Numbered from the stretch's first letter, positions 1 through 12,700 are shown. The stretch is DNA of 64,000 nucleotides from Ichthyophis bannanicus (GCA_033557465.1 CM066032.1:1317170025-1317234024), one strand, 5' to 3'. Numbers and translations are program-made. Notes: generated by a model not told the origin, from the sequence alone.

Positions 1-1374
1 ACACAGTGTTACATGTATGGGTCATTTATATGTGACATGTGTGGAAGAAATGTTCTGGCCTATAGTAAATGAGGTTAGCAGTTGTAAAATCACAACAGCC
101 TACGGTCATGTGAGACACACAGATGCAGACCTAGGAGCAATGGTGTGTACGTTGCAGCAGGTCATCAAGTTAATTACGAGATGCAGACATTGGCCTGACA
201 CCAGTATGCCTCTTTGCAGACACTCACATGTCTTGTAAACAACAGTATGACAAATAACCCATAGTCACCCAAAACAAAGACCATATATAAGTCAATGTAA
301 CCTTCTCAGTGATGGTACCACACCAAAGCCAACATTACCCACAATCTGGCTTCCCAGGTAAGGGGCAAATAGCATATGCAGCGATCTCATCAAATGCGTA
401 AGGTCACCCATATACAAGGTGTCCCAGAGGTGTATTAAGCATACACCTATTATATCTGTTTGTTTTGGGTGAACACATAGTGCTATTTCCAGGGAGGTTC
501 CAAAAATAACATATACTGAATTGCACACAGTCAAGACCCATAAACATGTTCCCCTGTCAGCAACCCCACCAAACCAATCACCAAAATCGGCATGCGGCGC
601 TGTGAACAAATACATCCGGCAGGTCTGATTGAGGAGTCTAGTGTGTCAGTAGTCTGTGATGGTCCACATTATCATAGGTGGCTAACGTGACATGGGTGTT
701 GTATGTAACCATACAATGATGAGTATGACACATGCATATTAATGAGCACATGGTTACAAAGGAGGACTAATGGTATTGCACATGACATACACAGGTGGAA
801 CCTCTACAACGCCTGCACATGTAGAGGCAATATCATACACACTGTATCCTGACCCCAAGTACCTGCATACAGATATCACCATACACAACCTTGCAAAACC
901 ACAACACTGACAATATCACAGAGGACATTACAGAACGTACTGGGGAATGGTAGCAATTGCCAATGTCAGTTCTGAGTGAGAGACTCAAATGCCCTCATTT
1001 GCCTTTCAAAAGACAACCATGACAACATCATACACCAGCTACCAAACCACACTTACATTAGGAGAAACATTAAAACCCGAGACAAACAAGGCACCCATGG
1101 ACTGAGAGCCAACAGGGTCGAGGGTCACAGGTGAATGAGCTCTGAGGTCGCTATCATGACATCTATTATCAATCACATACCAGCGGACACATACTTTGTC
1201 CGCTTGCAAAAAACACAACTGAACAACATAATGTCTGTAGTTATGTTAAACCTCCATATGTCTATTAAAATATAATAAACACGTGTAGTCTGACCATATT
1301 TAGCTGCCATTTCCAAGTTGCAAATGCCCCCAGTCACATCCAGCAGGACTGTGCATGAGGTGTGCTCACTCAGC
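1..1374. other. TG/CA-rich DNA without recognisable genes
   Basis: No open frame here looks like a protein. The longest, 107 codons on the minus strand at 292-615, has no family resemblance. The stretch is rich in CACA/TGTG words and poor in CpG, a texture shared with most of the first 21 kb outside the inserted LTRs. I see no RNA gene and no terminal inverted repeat. Confidence 0.5.
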
Positions 1375-1720
1375 ATCGTGTCACACCTCACCCGCCCCAG
1401 CCGTGACTGCTGGTATGGTTTGGCTCATGAGGGTGGTAGTTGTGCCGTGCTTGTATCTATACAAAGCACACATAAGACTGTTTCCCTCTGTTAGGGTTTT
1501 ATTCCCCGTCCCTTTGAGGTTTTCGTCTATTACAACAGAAAGTAATAGCCTAACTTGGCTTATAACATAAAGTAACTGGATAACACAAATAGCTTCTTTC
1601 AGCATATAACGTCAAACAAAAGAAAGGAACAAACAGCATACTTTGTCTGTTTGGCTAGGGAGAGAGAGAGGGAGTTTGTAGCCTTTGCTACCTGCACATA
1701 GATTAAGGTTACACAAACCT

Positions 1721-2643
1721 TTACCTTACGGAGTACTCAGGTTCTTTTATAGTAAGAGAACATTCCATTAATTCTGTATCTTCTAATGTACCAGAATCTT
1801 CATATTCCATCAACTCTGGTCCGGAGGAATCTGCATTGCCCACTTCTAATGTGGAATAAAAGTATGGCAGATTTGCCTCATTATTTAGGAAGTTCCTCTT
1901 CCTCTGAATAGCGCTGCTTCCCTGGGGAAGGTCACCAAACTCTGCATGCTGTTTCCTAGAACCCTGCCCCCGCTGGTGCTTCAGTGGATAGCGTAGGTCA
2001 CTGCTTAGCTTGCTAGCTGAGTAAGTGGGATACGCTCCCTGCTGGGTCTGCCTCAGCTCTCCCCGATTCAGCTGTACCCGAGTTGCAAACTGTGTAACGG
2101 CGTTTCTCTTGGAGCTAAGAGTTCACTGTAATAAGGGATTTCCTCTGCTTCTCTCGGTAGGTGAAACTCCCTTCTTTTAACACCTTTATAAACAGGAGAA
2201 AACTTGCTATCAGCCTCTGAATGTCTAGGCTTTATAAGGGTAGTTTTCTGCCACCAAGACTCTTCTCTTTTAGACGGCAGATATCCCTTATATCCCTTCT
2301 TTTTCCATGAATCTGCTGATGTAGTTGTCTTATATTTCACTTGCCTTCTCTCAGAGCCACACAGGTCTCTGGCCTCTTTCCACAAGTCTTCTCTCCAGGA
2401 TTGCCTACTAGGCTCCTCTCTCCAGGATTGCCTGTGAGAACGCCTCTCTCTCCAAGGCTGTTTCTCTCTCCAAGCTTGCCCCTCTCTCCAAGCTTGCTTC
2501 CCACTCGAAGGTAGCCTCTCTCTCCAAGATTGCCTTGTCACTCCAAGATAGCCTCTCACCTCCAATGGTAATCTCTCACTCCAAGATAGCCTCTCACTCC
2601 AAGGTAATCTCTCACTCCAAGGTAGTCTCCTCTCTCTCTCCAA
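1721..2643 (-). pseudogene. LTR-encoded ORF, family A copy 1, broken by a frame change
   Basis: Two overlapping minus-strand frames together span most of the LTR. The first, 2643-2068 (191 codons), starts with about a dozen imperfect six-residue repeats of the type W-R/S-E-R-x-x, encoded by an 18-bp minisatellite. It continues as a Lys/Arg/Trp-rich segment. The second, about 2122-1721, is open for roughly 130 codons in another frame. It ends in an acidic tail with ELMEYEDSG and LEDTELMECSL, stopping at TAA 1721-1723. Copy 2 has the same order, and the 47.6-kb LTR has one uninterrupted ORF with the same kind of ending. I therefore infer one ancestral ORF with a later frameshift. No known domain is recognised; a gag-like or accessory role would be a guess. 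Confidence 0.5.
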
Positions 2644-2660
2644 GCTTGCCTCCTCACTAC
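2400..2660 (-). repeat. 18-bp coding minisatellite inside the LTR ORF
   Basis: Degenerate tandem units of about 18 bp occur here, of the type CTTGGAGTGAGAGGCTAC in the LTR sense strand. They encode a W-(R/S)-E-R-x-x hexapeptide. Because the unit is a multiple of three, two frames stay open across it. The homologous array is at about 6085-6300 in the other copy, with a different unit order. Confidence 0.75.
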
Positions 2661-2940
2661 AAGCTTGCCTCTCCCTACCAGGCAGCCTCCCACTGAATAG
2701 TAGTCCGTTTTAATCCATGTATTTTCTGACTCCACCTTTCTCAGCTGCGCTTCATTAGGTGAAGCAGAGTCCCGTGCCTTACTCCCGGGGTGTGTCTTCT
2801 CTCCAGGCTCTGGGCACGTGTGCTTTCGTTGTCCCTGGCAACTGTCAAGCATTCCTTCATTCATCCTGTCACTTTTTCCTTGATCATTCATACTGCTCAG
2901 CATTCTTTCATGCTGCCTTAGGTCCACCCTGTGACAATCG

Positions 2941-5125
2941 TCACATGTCTAGTTGGCAGACCGGCTCCAAAATATTGTTGTGTCCATCAGAACATTTACC
3001 TGCTTGCCTGCACCATACCCAGCATCTCACAGTTGTTTGTCCCGCACGTCCCTCACAGTTGCTCACGTGCTTATCATGGCCTACCCAAACCAATAATAAA
3101 CTCACAGGCACATGTGTTTGGTTGTTTTTTAACCCCCCCCCCCCCAAACCATAGATAAGTCTCTGGCGCAAAGTGTCAGGGCACCATCACATTCTGTTCA
3201 TTCGCCAGCATCAACTGCCTTGCAGTTCCTGACTCAACCAGCATCCAATGCATTGCAGTCCTTGCAACAGGCAATTTCCTGGGGAACCTCAGTCATCCAT
3301 TAACAGTTTGGAAACACCTCATCAGCCAATAGTTCAGGCAAATGTCCCCATCACACACCATACATAGTCCTGTCATACAACAACACGCCCCATCACATGT
3401 CAAACCAACATCAACATCACACACGGTGATGTAAGCATAACAACATCCATGATGCTACAAATAGTGCACACAACACAGGCATCGGTATTGGAACCCCCAG
3501 AAGACAACACCAGACAATGTAAAGACACTACATCCCCAGACATCTCATGTGCAGGCCTATCTCTGAGACTCCAATATCCGTACAGCAGACATGGGCCTGC
3601 ATTCCACAACTCATGCGGTGCTCCAGACTCCCCATAGACCATTACGGGTCCTAGCACAACACAAATGCCATCTTACGCTGTACACCCTCACTAGGAACAC
3701 ATATTGTGTTGGGAACCAACGCATGCCAAACCCCTACGCATGTCACGCCCCTCACCTACACAGTCCCATTGGCTGTGTGATGAATTGACAATTTTCACTG
3801 TGTAATTGCCATGTTGTTGCACCAGTAGCAGATGGGGGGGGGGTGGGGGAACACGCCCTCACTCTGCTAGGTCCTCTGGAGGGCCATAAGGTTTGCAGAC
3901 ACAAACATAGTTTTGCATTGTGTCGATTCTAGGACAAGTTTGCATAGATATCCTATCCATCGCACCCGTGTGTCTAACAGAGCCTAGGCAAATCATTAAA
4001 TACGCTTATGTGTCCTAAACAGAAACGGAAGGGAGACAGTCTCCATCTACAAGTCATCTCAGTCCATTGCTGAGGTAATAACAGAACATTGGGAGAGGTG
4101 CAGGGAAAACCATTCTGTCATTGGGGCCACCTCAGCGGGGTGAGGTGGGTAGGCAAATCACCTGCGGGATTTGGGGACAATGTGTCCGATGCATGGTGAC
4201 ACCTGAAATGGCGCTCCCTGTGCAAATAGATAGGTGAGCAATGTATGGCTTAACACTGTTTGGAACTCTCACACATCAACACATATGTCTGAAAAAATGC
4301 CTATGTTGAGATGTAAAAAGAGTTGACAAACAACAGCCACCAACCTATCATGCCTACTGACATCCTAAGCAGAACCGTGTCAACTCAGGCTTTCACTGTC
4401 CTGCAACCTTTCGGAGCACTAGCTGTGTATGTCCCATCATGCACCGTCAATGTTCCCTTGCTATGGTCCACCTATGGTGTGGCCCTCTGGGACTCTGGCA
4501 GCTTTGTCCACACCCTCCATGTGTATCACATTGCCTAATGTATAATCTCCACAAACCGCCCTCTGTGTTACATAAGGTGTTTTAAAACCCGCAGGTCTCA
4601 CATATGTGCAGCAGCACTGCACGTGTGAACGTCAGCTGTCACATCCCTGTCCTCACATTGCATCCCACACATTTGCTCAACAATCCCCTGTAGCCATGAG
4701 CAATTGTGAAAAACCCTCCAGCTGTGTGCTCCCTGTTGCTGGCGTGTTCCATACCGTCCCCTGTCCCTCCCTAATGCTGCTCATCACAGTTATTTGTGTG
4801 TGCTGCATGCTGCACCTCCCCTACACAATGGACAAGGTGATAGTTATCATTGCACAATTCTGTTGTGACGTCTGTAGTATTTCGGTGTGTATGCAGATCC
4901 TGTACATTGTGGTTTTGGCCCTCACACATCCAGGTCCTGTAAATTGTCATTTAGGCTTTGAATACCTCTACACTGTGTTACATATGTATGTTAACTCTAT
5001 CCATGTTAAAATTGGACTCTGCCCTATCACATATTCAATAGTGTTGGATGTGCATGACATGTTTGTGTACTACGGTGTATTAGTGAGAGGGTATGTCATT
5101 GACCAACCCTGTATCCCATGCACAG
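2941..5125. other. TG/CA-rich spacer without a supported gene
   Basis: This is noncoding by appearance. It contains a run of Cs at about 3131-3144 and a run of Gs at about 3833-3846. Its open frames (up to 131 codons) have no recognisable motifs. A 241-codon frame beginning at 4606 is hydrophobic and Cys-rich in its first two thirds, and only its last part, annotated separately, resembles a protein family. Confidence 0.4.
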
Positions 5126-5398
5126 GCATCATACGCGTTCTGGACAGGATACACATGGCAGTGCAGCAGAACACAAGGGAGGTGTGTGAGGAGCTGCGTC
5201 AGTCACGTGCGGAGATACGAGCCATGCCACTCACACGGATATGTGAAGCCCTTGAGGGCATACTTGATGTGCTACGGCGAGCTGCACCTGCAACCCCGGC
5301 CACCACCACCACCACCACCACCGGTTCATGAGGTGGCCATTGACCCACGAGGGAGGAGGGGCCAACGTGGCAGGCGTGGCCGACCACGTAGATCTTAA
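5126..5398 (+). pseudogene. Candidate last exon of a Myb/SANT-type transposon protein
   Basis: An amphipathic helix-rich stretch (VLDRIHMAVQQNTREVCEEL and what follows) runs into a Thr-rich tract encoded by a (CCA)n microsatellite at about 5302-5324. A short Arg/Gly-rich end (RGRRGRPRR then stop) lies in a different frame. The helix plus basic-tail plan is usual for C-terminal exons of the Myb-like proteins carried by PIF/Harbinger transposons. Possible 3' splice sites sit at 5125/5126 and 5147/5148. The frame change falls in the microsatellite, so slippage is the likely cause. I found no matching plus-strand DNA-binding exon upstream, so this is a weak call. Confidence 0.3.
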
Positions 5399-5813
5399 AC
5401 TATGATGTTGTCATCCGTTTGTAATATGTTTGTCAAAGCCTGTCTCTGGTGCAATGATCATTTGCAGCATTTATGTCTATGTTTCACCTTGTTTTGGGGA
5501 TGTTGTAGTGTGTTGTTTTTGAAAGGCTCAGAGATGACACTCCTATGTTCATGGTGTGTCACATACACGGCTGGGATGAAAATCACACAATTATCATTGA
5601 GATGTTTGTAAAGGTACATTAATATGACGTAAATGCTGTGACAATAAACAGCTGGCATTAACTACATACACTGTGTGTGTCCAGTGACTGACCATGTGTT
5701 CCCGTGTGTATCTATGACATGGCGGGGTTGGAGGCCCGGACTACATTAGTTGCAAACCGGTCCCGTGCTGCAGCTACCTAGCCACAGGCGGCTACTATGT
5801 TTATGATGCGTAC

Positions 5814-7337
5814 TGTCACAGGGGTGGACCTAAGGCAGCCTGAACGAATGCTGAGCAGTATGAATGATTCAAGGTTAAAAGTGCCAGGATGAATGAAGGA
5901 ATGCTTGACAGTTGCCAGGGACAACGAAAGCACACACGTGCCCAGAGCCTGGAGAGACACACCTCCCGGAAGTAAGGCACGGGACTCTGCTTCACCTAAT
6001 GAAGCGCAGCTGAAGAAAGTGTGGAGTCAGAATATACATGGATAAAACGGACTACCAAACATTCAGTTGGATGCTGCCTGGTAGGGAGAGGCAAACTTGT
6101 AGTGAGAGGCAACCTTGGAGAGAGAGACTACCTTGGAGTGAGAGATTACCTTGGAGTGAGAGGCTATCTTGGAGTGACAGGCAATCTTGGAGAGAGAGGC
6201 TACCTTCGAGTGGGAAGCAAGCTTGGAGAGAGAGGCAAGCTTGGAGAGAGCAACAGCCTTGGAGAGAGAGGCGTTCTCACAGGCAATCCTGGAGAGAGGA
6301 GCAGAGTATGCAATCCTTGAGAGAGGAATTATGGAAAGTGGCCTGAGACCTGTGTTGCTCTGAGAGAAGGCCAGTGAAATATACGAAAACTACTACAGCA
6401 GATTCAGGTGAAAAGAATGTATATAAGTGATATCTGCCTTCTAATAGAGAACAGTCTTGGAGGCAGAAAAATACCCTTACAAAGCCTAGACATTCAGAAG
6501 GCTGATAGCACGTGTTCTCCTGTTATAAATGTATTAAAAGAAGGGGGTTTCACCTACCGAGAGAAGCAGAAGACATCCCTTATTACAGTGAACTCTTAGC
6601 TCCAAGAGAAACGCCGTTACACAGTTTGCAATCGGGTACAGCTGAATCGGGAGAGCTGAGGCAGACCCAGCAGGGAGCGTATCCCAATTAACTCAGCTAG
6701 CAAGCTAAGCAGAGACCTAAGCTATCCACTGAAGCACCAGCGGGGGGCAGGGGTCTAGAAAACAGCATACAGAGTTTGGTGACCTTCCCCAGGGAAGCAG
6801 TGCTATTCAGAGGAAGAGGAACTTCCTAACTAATGAGGGCAAATCTGCCATACTTTTATTCCACATGAGACGTGGGCAATGCAGATTCCTCCGGACCAGA
6901 GTCGATGGAATATGACGATTCTGGTACATTAGAAGATACTGAATTAATGGAATGGTCTCTTACTATAAAAGAACCTGAGTACCCCTTAAGGTAAAGGTTT
7001 GTGTAACCTTAATTCTATGTGCAGGTACAAAGGCTACAAACTCTCTCTCTCTCTCTCCCTAGCCAAACAGACAAAGTAGGCTGTTTGTTCTTTTGTTTTG
7101 TTTGACGTTATATGCTGAAGAAAGCTATTTGTGTTATCCAGTTACTTTATGTTATAAGCCAAGTTAGGCTATTACTTTCTTTTGTAAAAGAAGAAACCCT
7201 CACAGGGACGGGGAATAAAACCCTAACAGAAGAGTAAGTCTTATGTGTGCTTTGTATTGATACAAGCACGGCACAACTACCACCCTCATGAGCCAAAACA
7301 TACCAGCAGTCAAGGCTGGGGCGGATGAGGTGTGACA
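5814..7337 (+). mobile_element. Solo LTR, family A copy 2, with 4-bp target duplication
   Basis: A 1524-bp block with TGTCACA at its left end and TGTGACA at its right end is flanked by the perfect duplication GTAC (5810-5813 and 7338-7341). It is collinear with the 1379-2936 copy but in opposite orientation. AATAAA at 7214-7219 lies about 120 bp before the 3' end, as expected for an LTR polyadenylation signal. A CT-rich run (about 7041-7059) and a purine-rich 18-bp minisatellite lie inside. The different target duplications of the two copies show two independent insertions rather than one inverted duplication. Confidence 0.78.
6038..6994 (+). pseudogene. LTR-encoded ORF, family A copy 2, broken
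   Basis: The first part (6038-6346, 102 codons) begins MDKTDYQTF and runs through the hexapeptide repeats (SERLPWSERL type) to a stop at 6344-6346. An acidic tail homologous to copy 1 is readable at about 6870-6994 in another frame; it contains ESMEYDDSG and LEDTELMEW and has its stop at 6992-6994. Between them the frame is interrupted more than once relative to copy 1. It therefore probably makes no full-length product. The protein family is not recognised. Confidence 0.5.
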
Positions 7338-7341
7338 GTAC

Positions 7342-8190
7342 ATATGCAAGGTGTCCTGTGCATATCGTGTCAGCACAGTCTGTGAGCTGTACTGGCACAG
7401 TGTGCACACACATCCATGTCCAAACAGGGGAACTATGTTCGACATTGCCTGTGTCGTTGCCCTATGCATCAAGGTGTCCAACCCCTCATACACGACTATT
7501 TTGTGGCATATGTGTAACCCTTGCCGTGCCTAGTTTAATGACCACATTCCCTCCACCCCCCCATGTAGCTGCATGTGACAGTGGCAGAGCTTCACAACAA
7601 TATCATGCATTTGTTGACATATGTTGACATATGTGGTTCATGTATTCGCTAACGTGTGAGCTGTGTGACTCTGGGACAGGTGCTACAGTGTAACATCTGA
7701 CACAAGAACCTCTTATCAGACACCTACACACATGGTCACCCCCCAAATGTACTGTGGAGACAGTGGAGTTATCGCTAGCATGTTTACAGCCCCTCGAAAA
7801 CATATATGTCTACACAAAAATCACATGCTGACATCCATAGTCCTAGGCTGCATGAGGCACACAAGCATTACATGGTGTTTTGAACATATGTTTAATAACA
7901 ACAAATCCAAACAGGGGTGACTATGTACATTTGTAAGAAGGGGGATAATACCATGACCCGCCCCCCTAAACTCACCCTCCCCACCCCTTTCTCCCACACG
8001 CCCTGAACAATGTCCCATCCACAATCCCGCAACCCGACATGCCCCCCACCCTCCCTCCACATGCCCAGTGATGGAAGACAGGGCAACACAGGGCACATAT
8101 GTGGACGTCACTAGCACCATTACTGACGCCAGTGACGCCATTGAGAGGGTGGTTGGCGACATGGTAGCCGGACCACCTCGGCTACCGCCC
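7342..8190. other. TG/CA-rich spacer
   Basis: No supported gene. A C-rich stretch at 7958-8060 produces open minus-strand frames with no family resemblance. A short direct duplication of TGACATATG-type words lies near 7616-7634. Confidence 0.4.
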
Positions 8191-8192
8191 TC

Positions 8193-8623
8193 TCAATAAA
8201 CTCCCGCCAGCCACTGCTGTGAGTGGCTCAGCTGGTGGAGCCGTTGCTCCATCGCATGCATGGCCCCAGACAGGTTTTCCACGCATCTGCCACCACACAC
8301 ACACATTGTGCCAGGTGTTTGTGTGGTGGCATCTGCGTAGACCCTGGGTGGGGCCCTGCATGGTTGAGGCAACCTTTGTGGCTGAGGGGAGCCCACAGTG
8401 CCCTGTGATGCCCTGTCTTCGACATCACTCTCCCACACCCCTCTGGCACCCTCTCCCCCCCTGAGCCCTCCACAACGTCCCCCCTCCCCCTCCACATCCC
8501 CAACACCCTGTCTCCCCACTGGCAACCCTCCCAATCAGCCGTTCCAGATGGCCATCTGGCCCCTGGTGGGGGACATCTGATGCAGGTGAATGTGTCTGCG
8601 CCTCCACCACCACCTCCTCCTCA

Positions 8624-8656
<33 letters not shown>

Positions 8657-8777
8657 TCCTCCTCTTCCCCCTCCTCCGATGTGATGAGGACCACCACCTC
8701 GTCTGCATGTGGTGTGGGGGGACGTCTCAGGAGGGGTGCGGAGGTTGTGGGCAGATCCTCTGGGACATCACCATCTG
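8193..8777 (-). pseudogene. Candidate 3' exon(s) of the Myb/SANT-like gene
   Basis: On the minus strand, a sequence resembling a splice acceptor (CTCCACAG, ending at 8778) precedes a frame that reads DGDVPEDLPTTSAPLLRRPP. That frame continues into a long Glu tract encoded by a (CTC/CCT)n microsatellite at about 8605-8680. A second frame, open at 8534-8193, ends with a helical segment (ENLSGAMHAMEQRLHQLSHS) and a stop. Acidic linker followed by helix is the usual plan of Harbinger Myb-like proteins. The two frames are offset, and the phase of exon 2 does not match the first frame. Either the gene is frameshifted or the exon boundaries are wrong. Parts of this region are low complexity. Confidence 0.33.
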
Positions 8778-8927
8778 TGGAGGTCGACAAGCATAGGAAC
8801 TCTGTTAGGTCTCACATACAGCACGTCTACATATGCAGTGGCCACACAGGTTTTCTGGCAACTGCAACATCTGTTACTGATGTGACACTTTGAGAACACT
8901 CAGATGCAACCTTTGGGGAGCTCTCAC

Positions 8928-8998
8928 CCTGGATTTGCTGCAGGTAGCCGGCATGGTGTGTGGCGCAGCTCCCTGCCCTTCTTCCGGAGATCCTCAAC
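8928..8998 (-). CDS. Candidate exon 2 of the Myb/SANT-like gene
   Basis: It starts right after ATCAACAG (acceptor) with codons for VEDLRKKGRELR. It continues to a GTGAGA donor at 8927-8922, giving 71 bp. Exon 1 ends in phase 0 after EYPRE, so joining gives a natural end of a Myb/SANT helix-3 region (...PRE-VEDLRKK...). This fits the known intron position and ending of such domains. The polypyrimidine tract is weak. The exon lies 6.07 kb from exon 1, with the satellite array between them. Confidence 0.45.
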
Positions 8999-9004
8999 CT
9001 GTTG

Positions 9005-9797
9005 ATGGTAATTGAAAGGTTGGGTGCATTAGTGACATATCAACCTTCTGCTGGGTCACCCATAAAAACACACAGCCGTGTGGGCAATGTTTTGCTGCTA
9101 CAGCCACACTGTTGTGTGTGTGTCTCATGTATAGCATAGTTCATCACATGTCATTGGGGATCACCATGGGCAACAGACATATGTCCTCACATGTGCATAA
9201 TGTGGGTGGGGGGTGGGATTGACCCTGTATGAGCAATGGAAGATTGCTATCTTTGTAGGCCGTAGCCCTGCTGTGCAGACCACATGTGTGTTTACAACAC
9301 CATAGACATGGGCAATATCACCATAACATCTGTGAACAACAGTGGTCATGTGTAGTTCTATGTATGTGTTGTTCAACCACACCTGCTGAGTTGATCATTG
9401 GAAGAACATCACTGATGTCCATGTGTGTCATAGGTTTGGCTTTCTATTATGTGTATAAATGCTGAAACAACATTTGCATGATGGTGTGGGTACATAGATC
9501 TGTTGCAGGTGTTTGTTAGCTTCTGACATGATTCATGGGGATGGGGTGCTGTTACACACATAAACATCGTCCCCTACCATATCATCTGCAGACATCGGAG
9601 ACATGTGTGATGATATATTGACCTCCAAAACTATGGGGTACGTACAACCTCTGTGCCATGAACAAACACAATATCTTTCTAACATACCCACCATTGCATG
9701 CCGGTATTTGGCCCCCTGGGGGTGGTGTATCCGAACACACATCATCAGCTCCATACACCATAGCAAGTGGGTGACTAACAGGACACATTACCATAGT
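9005..9797. other. Intron-like TG/CA-rich spacer
   Basis: If the exon assignments are right, this is the 3' end of intron 1 of the minus-strand Myb-like gene. No coding potential or RNA gene is seen. Confidence 0.35.
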
Positions 9798-12700
9798 CAC
9801 TGGAATCCTGGGGATATTGGGAATGCATATAACTTGTTAGTCACACACAACCATATCTCCATGGTGCCAGATGACCCAGTGTGATGGGCTGCCTGGACCC
9901 ACGGGATGGGGGAACACAGCACACTGTTAAAGCACACACAACCATATCTCCAGGGTGATAGATGACCCAGTGTGATGGGCTCCGTGCACTCCAGGGGATA
10001 GGGAGGGTAAAGCAAACTGTTGTAGCACACACAACCATATCTCCATGGTGCCAGATGACCCAGTGTGATGGGCTGCCTGGACCCACGGGATAGGGGGAAC
10101 ACAGCACACTGTTATAGCACACACAACCATATCTCCAGGGTGATAGATGACCCAGTGTGATGGGCTCCGTGCACTCCAGGGGATAGGGAGGGTAAAGCAA
10201 ACTGTTGTAGCACACACAACCATATCTCCATGGTGCCTGATGACCCAGTGTGATGGGCTACCTGGACCCACGGGATAGGGGGAACACAGCACACTGTTAA
10301 AGCACACACAACCATATCTCCAGGGTGATAGATGACCCAGTGTGATGGGCTCCGTGCACTCCAGGGGATAGGGAGGGTAAAGCAAACTGTTGTAGCACAC
10401 ACAACCATATCTCCATGGTGCCAGATGACCCAGTGTGATGGGCTGCCTGGACCCACGGGATAGGGGGAACACAGCACACTGTTAAAGCACACACAACCAT
10501 ATCTCCAGGGTGATAGATGACCCAGTGTGATGGGCTCCGTGCACTCCAGGGGATAGGGAGAACAAAGGAAGCTGTGAGAACACACACAACCATATCTCCA
10601 GGGTGATTGTTACGCCACTGTGATGGCCTCACAGCACACCTGTGGATAACGAGACGTTTTGGACCTTTTACATTACACTACCCAATACCACGATGTGAAC
10701 AGGGAACCCACTGTGATGGGCTCTGTCTTCTCCTGGGGATAGGGTGGCTAATGCAAACTGTTTCAGCACACACAACCATATCCCCTGGATGACAGGCGAC
10801 CCACTGTGATGGGCTCTGTCTTCTCCTGGGGATAGGGTGGCTAATGCAAAGTGTTTCAGCACACAACAACATCTAGCCAGGGTGACAGGTGACCCACTGT
10901 GATGGGCTCTGTCTTCTCCTGGGGATAGGGTGGCTAATGCAAAGTGTTTCAGCACACAACAACATCTAGCCAGGGTGACAGGTGACCCACTGTGATGTGC
11001 ACTGTCCTCTCATGGGGATAGGGTGGCTAATGCAAACTGTTTCAGCACACAACAACATCTAGCCAGGGTGACAGGTGACCCACTGTGATGGGCTCTGTCT
11101 TCTCCTGGGATAGGGTGGCTAATGCAAAGTGTTTCAGCACACAACAACATCTAGCCAGGGTGACAGGTGACCCACTGTGATGGGCTCTGTCTTCTCCTGG
11201 GGATAGGGTGGCTAATGCAAACTGTTTCAGCACACACAACCATATCCCCTGGATGACAGGCGACCCACTGTGATGGGCTCTGTCTTCTCCTGGGGATAGG
11301 GTGGCTAATGCAAAGTGTTTCAGCACACAACAACATCTAGCCAGGGTGACAGGTGACCCACTGTGATGGGCTCTGTCTTCTCCTGGGGATAGGGTGGCTA
11401 ATGCAAACTGTTTCAGCACACACAACCATATCCCCTGGATGACAGGCGACCCACTGTGATGGGCTCTGTCTTCTCCTGGGGATAGGGTGGCTAATGCAAA
11501 GTGTTTCAGCACACAACAACATCTAGCCAGGGTGACAGGTGACCCACTGTGATGGGCTCTGTCTTCTCCTGGGGATAGGGTGGCTAATGCAAACTGTTTC
11601 AGCACACAACAACATCTAGCCAGGGTGACAGGTGACCCACTGTGATGGGCTCTGTCTTCTCCTGGGGATAGGGTGGCTAATGCAAACTGTTTCAGCACAC
11701 AACAACATCTAGCCAGGGTGACAGGTGACCCACTGTGATGGGCTCTGTCGTCTCCTGGGGATTGGGTGGCTAATGCAAACTGTTTCAGCACACACAACCA
11801 TATCCCCTGGATGACAGGCGACCCACTGTGATGGGCTCTGTCTTCTCCTGGGGATAGGGTGGCTCATGCAAACTGTTTCAGCACACACAACCATATCCCC
11901 TGGATGACAGGTGACCCACTGTGATGGGCTCTGTCTTCTCCTGGGGATAGGGTGGCTCATGCAAACTTTTTCAGCACACACAACCATATCCCCTGGATGA
12001 CAGGCGACCCACTGTGATGGGCTCTGTCTTCTCCTGGGGATAGGGTGGCTCATGCAAACTGTTTCAGCACACACAACCATATCCCCTGGATGACAGGCGA
12101 CCCACTGTGATGGGCTCTGTCTTCTCCTGGGGATAGGGTGGCTCATGCAAACTGTTTCAGCACACACAACCATATCCCCTGGATGACAGGCGACCCACTG
12201 TGATGGGCTCTGTCTTCTCCTGGGGATAGGGTGGCTCATGCAAACTGTTTCAGCACACCGAACAATCTCGCCTGGGTGACAGGTGACCCACTGTGATGGG
12301 CTCTGTCTTCTCCTGGGGATAGGGTGGCTCATGCAAACTGTTTCAGCACACAACAACATCTAGCCAGGGTGACAGGTGACCCACTGTGATGGGCTCTGTC
12401 TTCTCCTGGGGATAGGGTGGCTCATGCAAACTGTTTCAGCACACACAACCATATCCCCTGGATGACAGGCGACCCACTGTGATGGGCTCTGTCTTCTCCT
12501 GGGGATAGGGTGGCTCATGCAAACTGTTTCAGCACACAACAAAATCCCCTGGATGACAGGCGACCCACTGTGATGGGCTCTGTCTTCTCCTGGGGATAGG
12601 GTGGCTCATGCAAACTGTTTCAGCACACAACAACATCTAGCCAGGGTGACAGGTGACCCACTGTGATGGGCTCTGTCTTCTCCTGGGGATAGGGTGGCTA

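Larger units (their letters stand above)
1379..2936 (-). mobile_element. Solo LTR, family A copy 1, with 4-bp target duplication
   Basis: A 1558-bp block begins TGTCACA and ends TGTGACA on the plus strand. It is flanked by the perfect direct repeat ATCG (1375-1378 and 2937-2940). It is the reverse complement of the block at 5814-7337, collinear over its whole length. TG...CA ends, a 4-bp duplication and a poly(A) signal AATAAA near the element's 3' end (complement of 1498-1503) mark it as a solo LTR of a Gypsy- or retrovirus-type element, read right to left. No internal retroelement DNA is attached. Most of the LTR is occupied by protein-like frames, described separately. A non-autonomous terminal-inverted-repeat element is a weaker alternative: the inverted match at the ends is only about 7 bp, and the poly(A) signal argues for an LTR. 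Confidence 0.78.

Noticed and set aside
4606..5125. Hydrophobic, Cys-rich N-terminal part of a 241-codon ORF resembling a membrane protein
   Set aside because: Its composition follows from TG/CA-rich DNA, there is no family resemblance, and the believable helix at its end is better explained by a downstream exon.
8605..8680. Poly-Glu acidic domain as independent evidence for a nuclear protein
   Set aside because: It is a trinucleotide microsatellite and could arise by slippage; it is used only as weak support.
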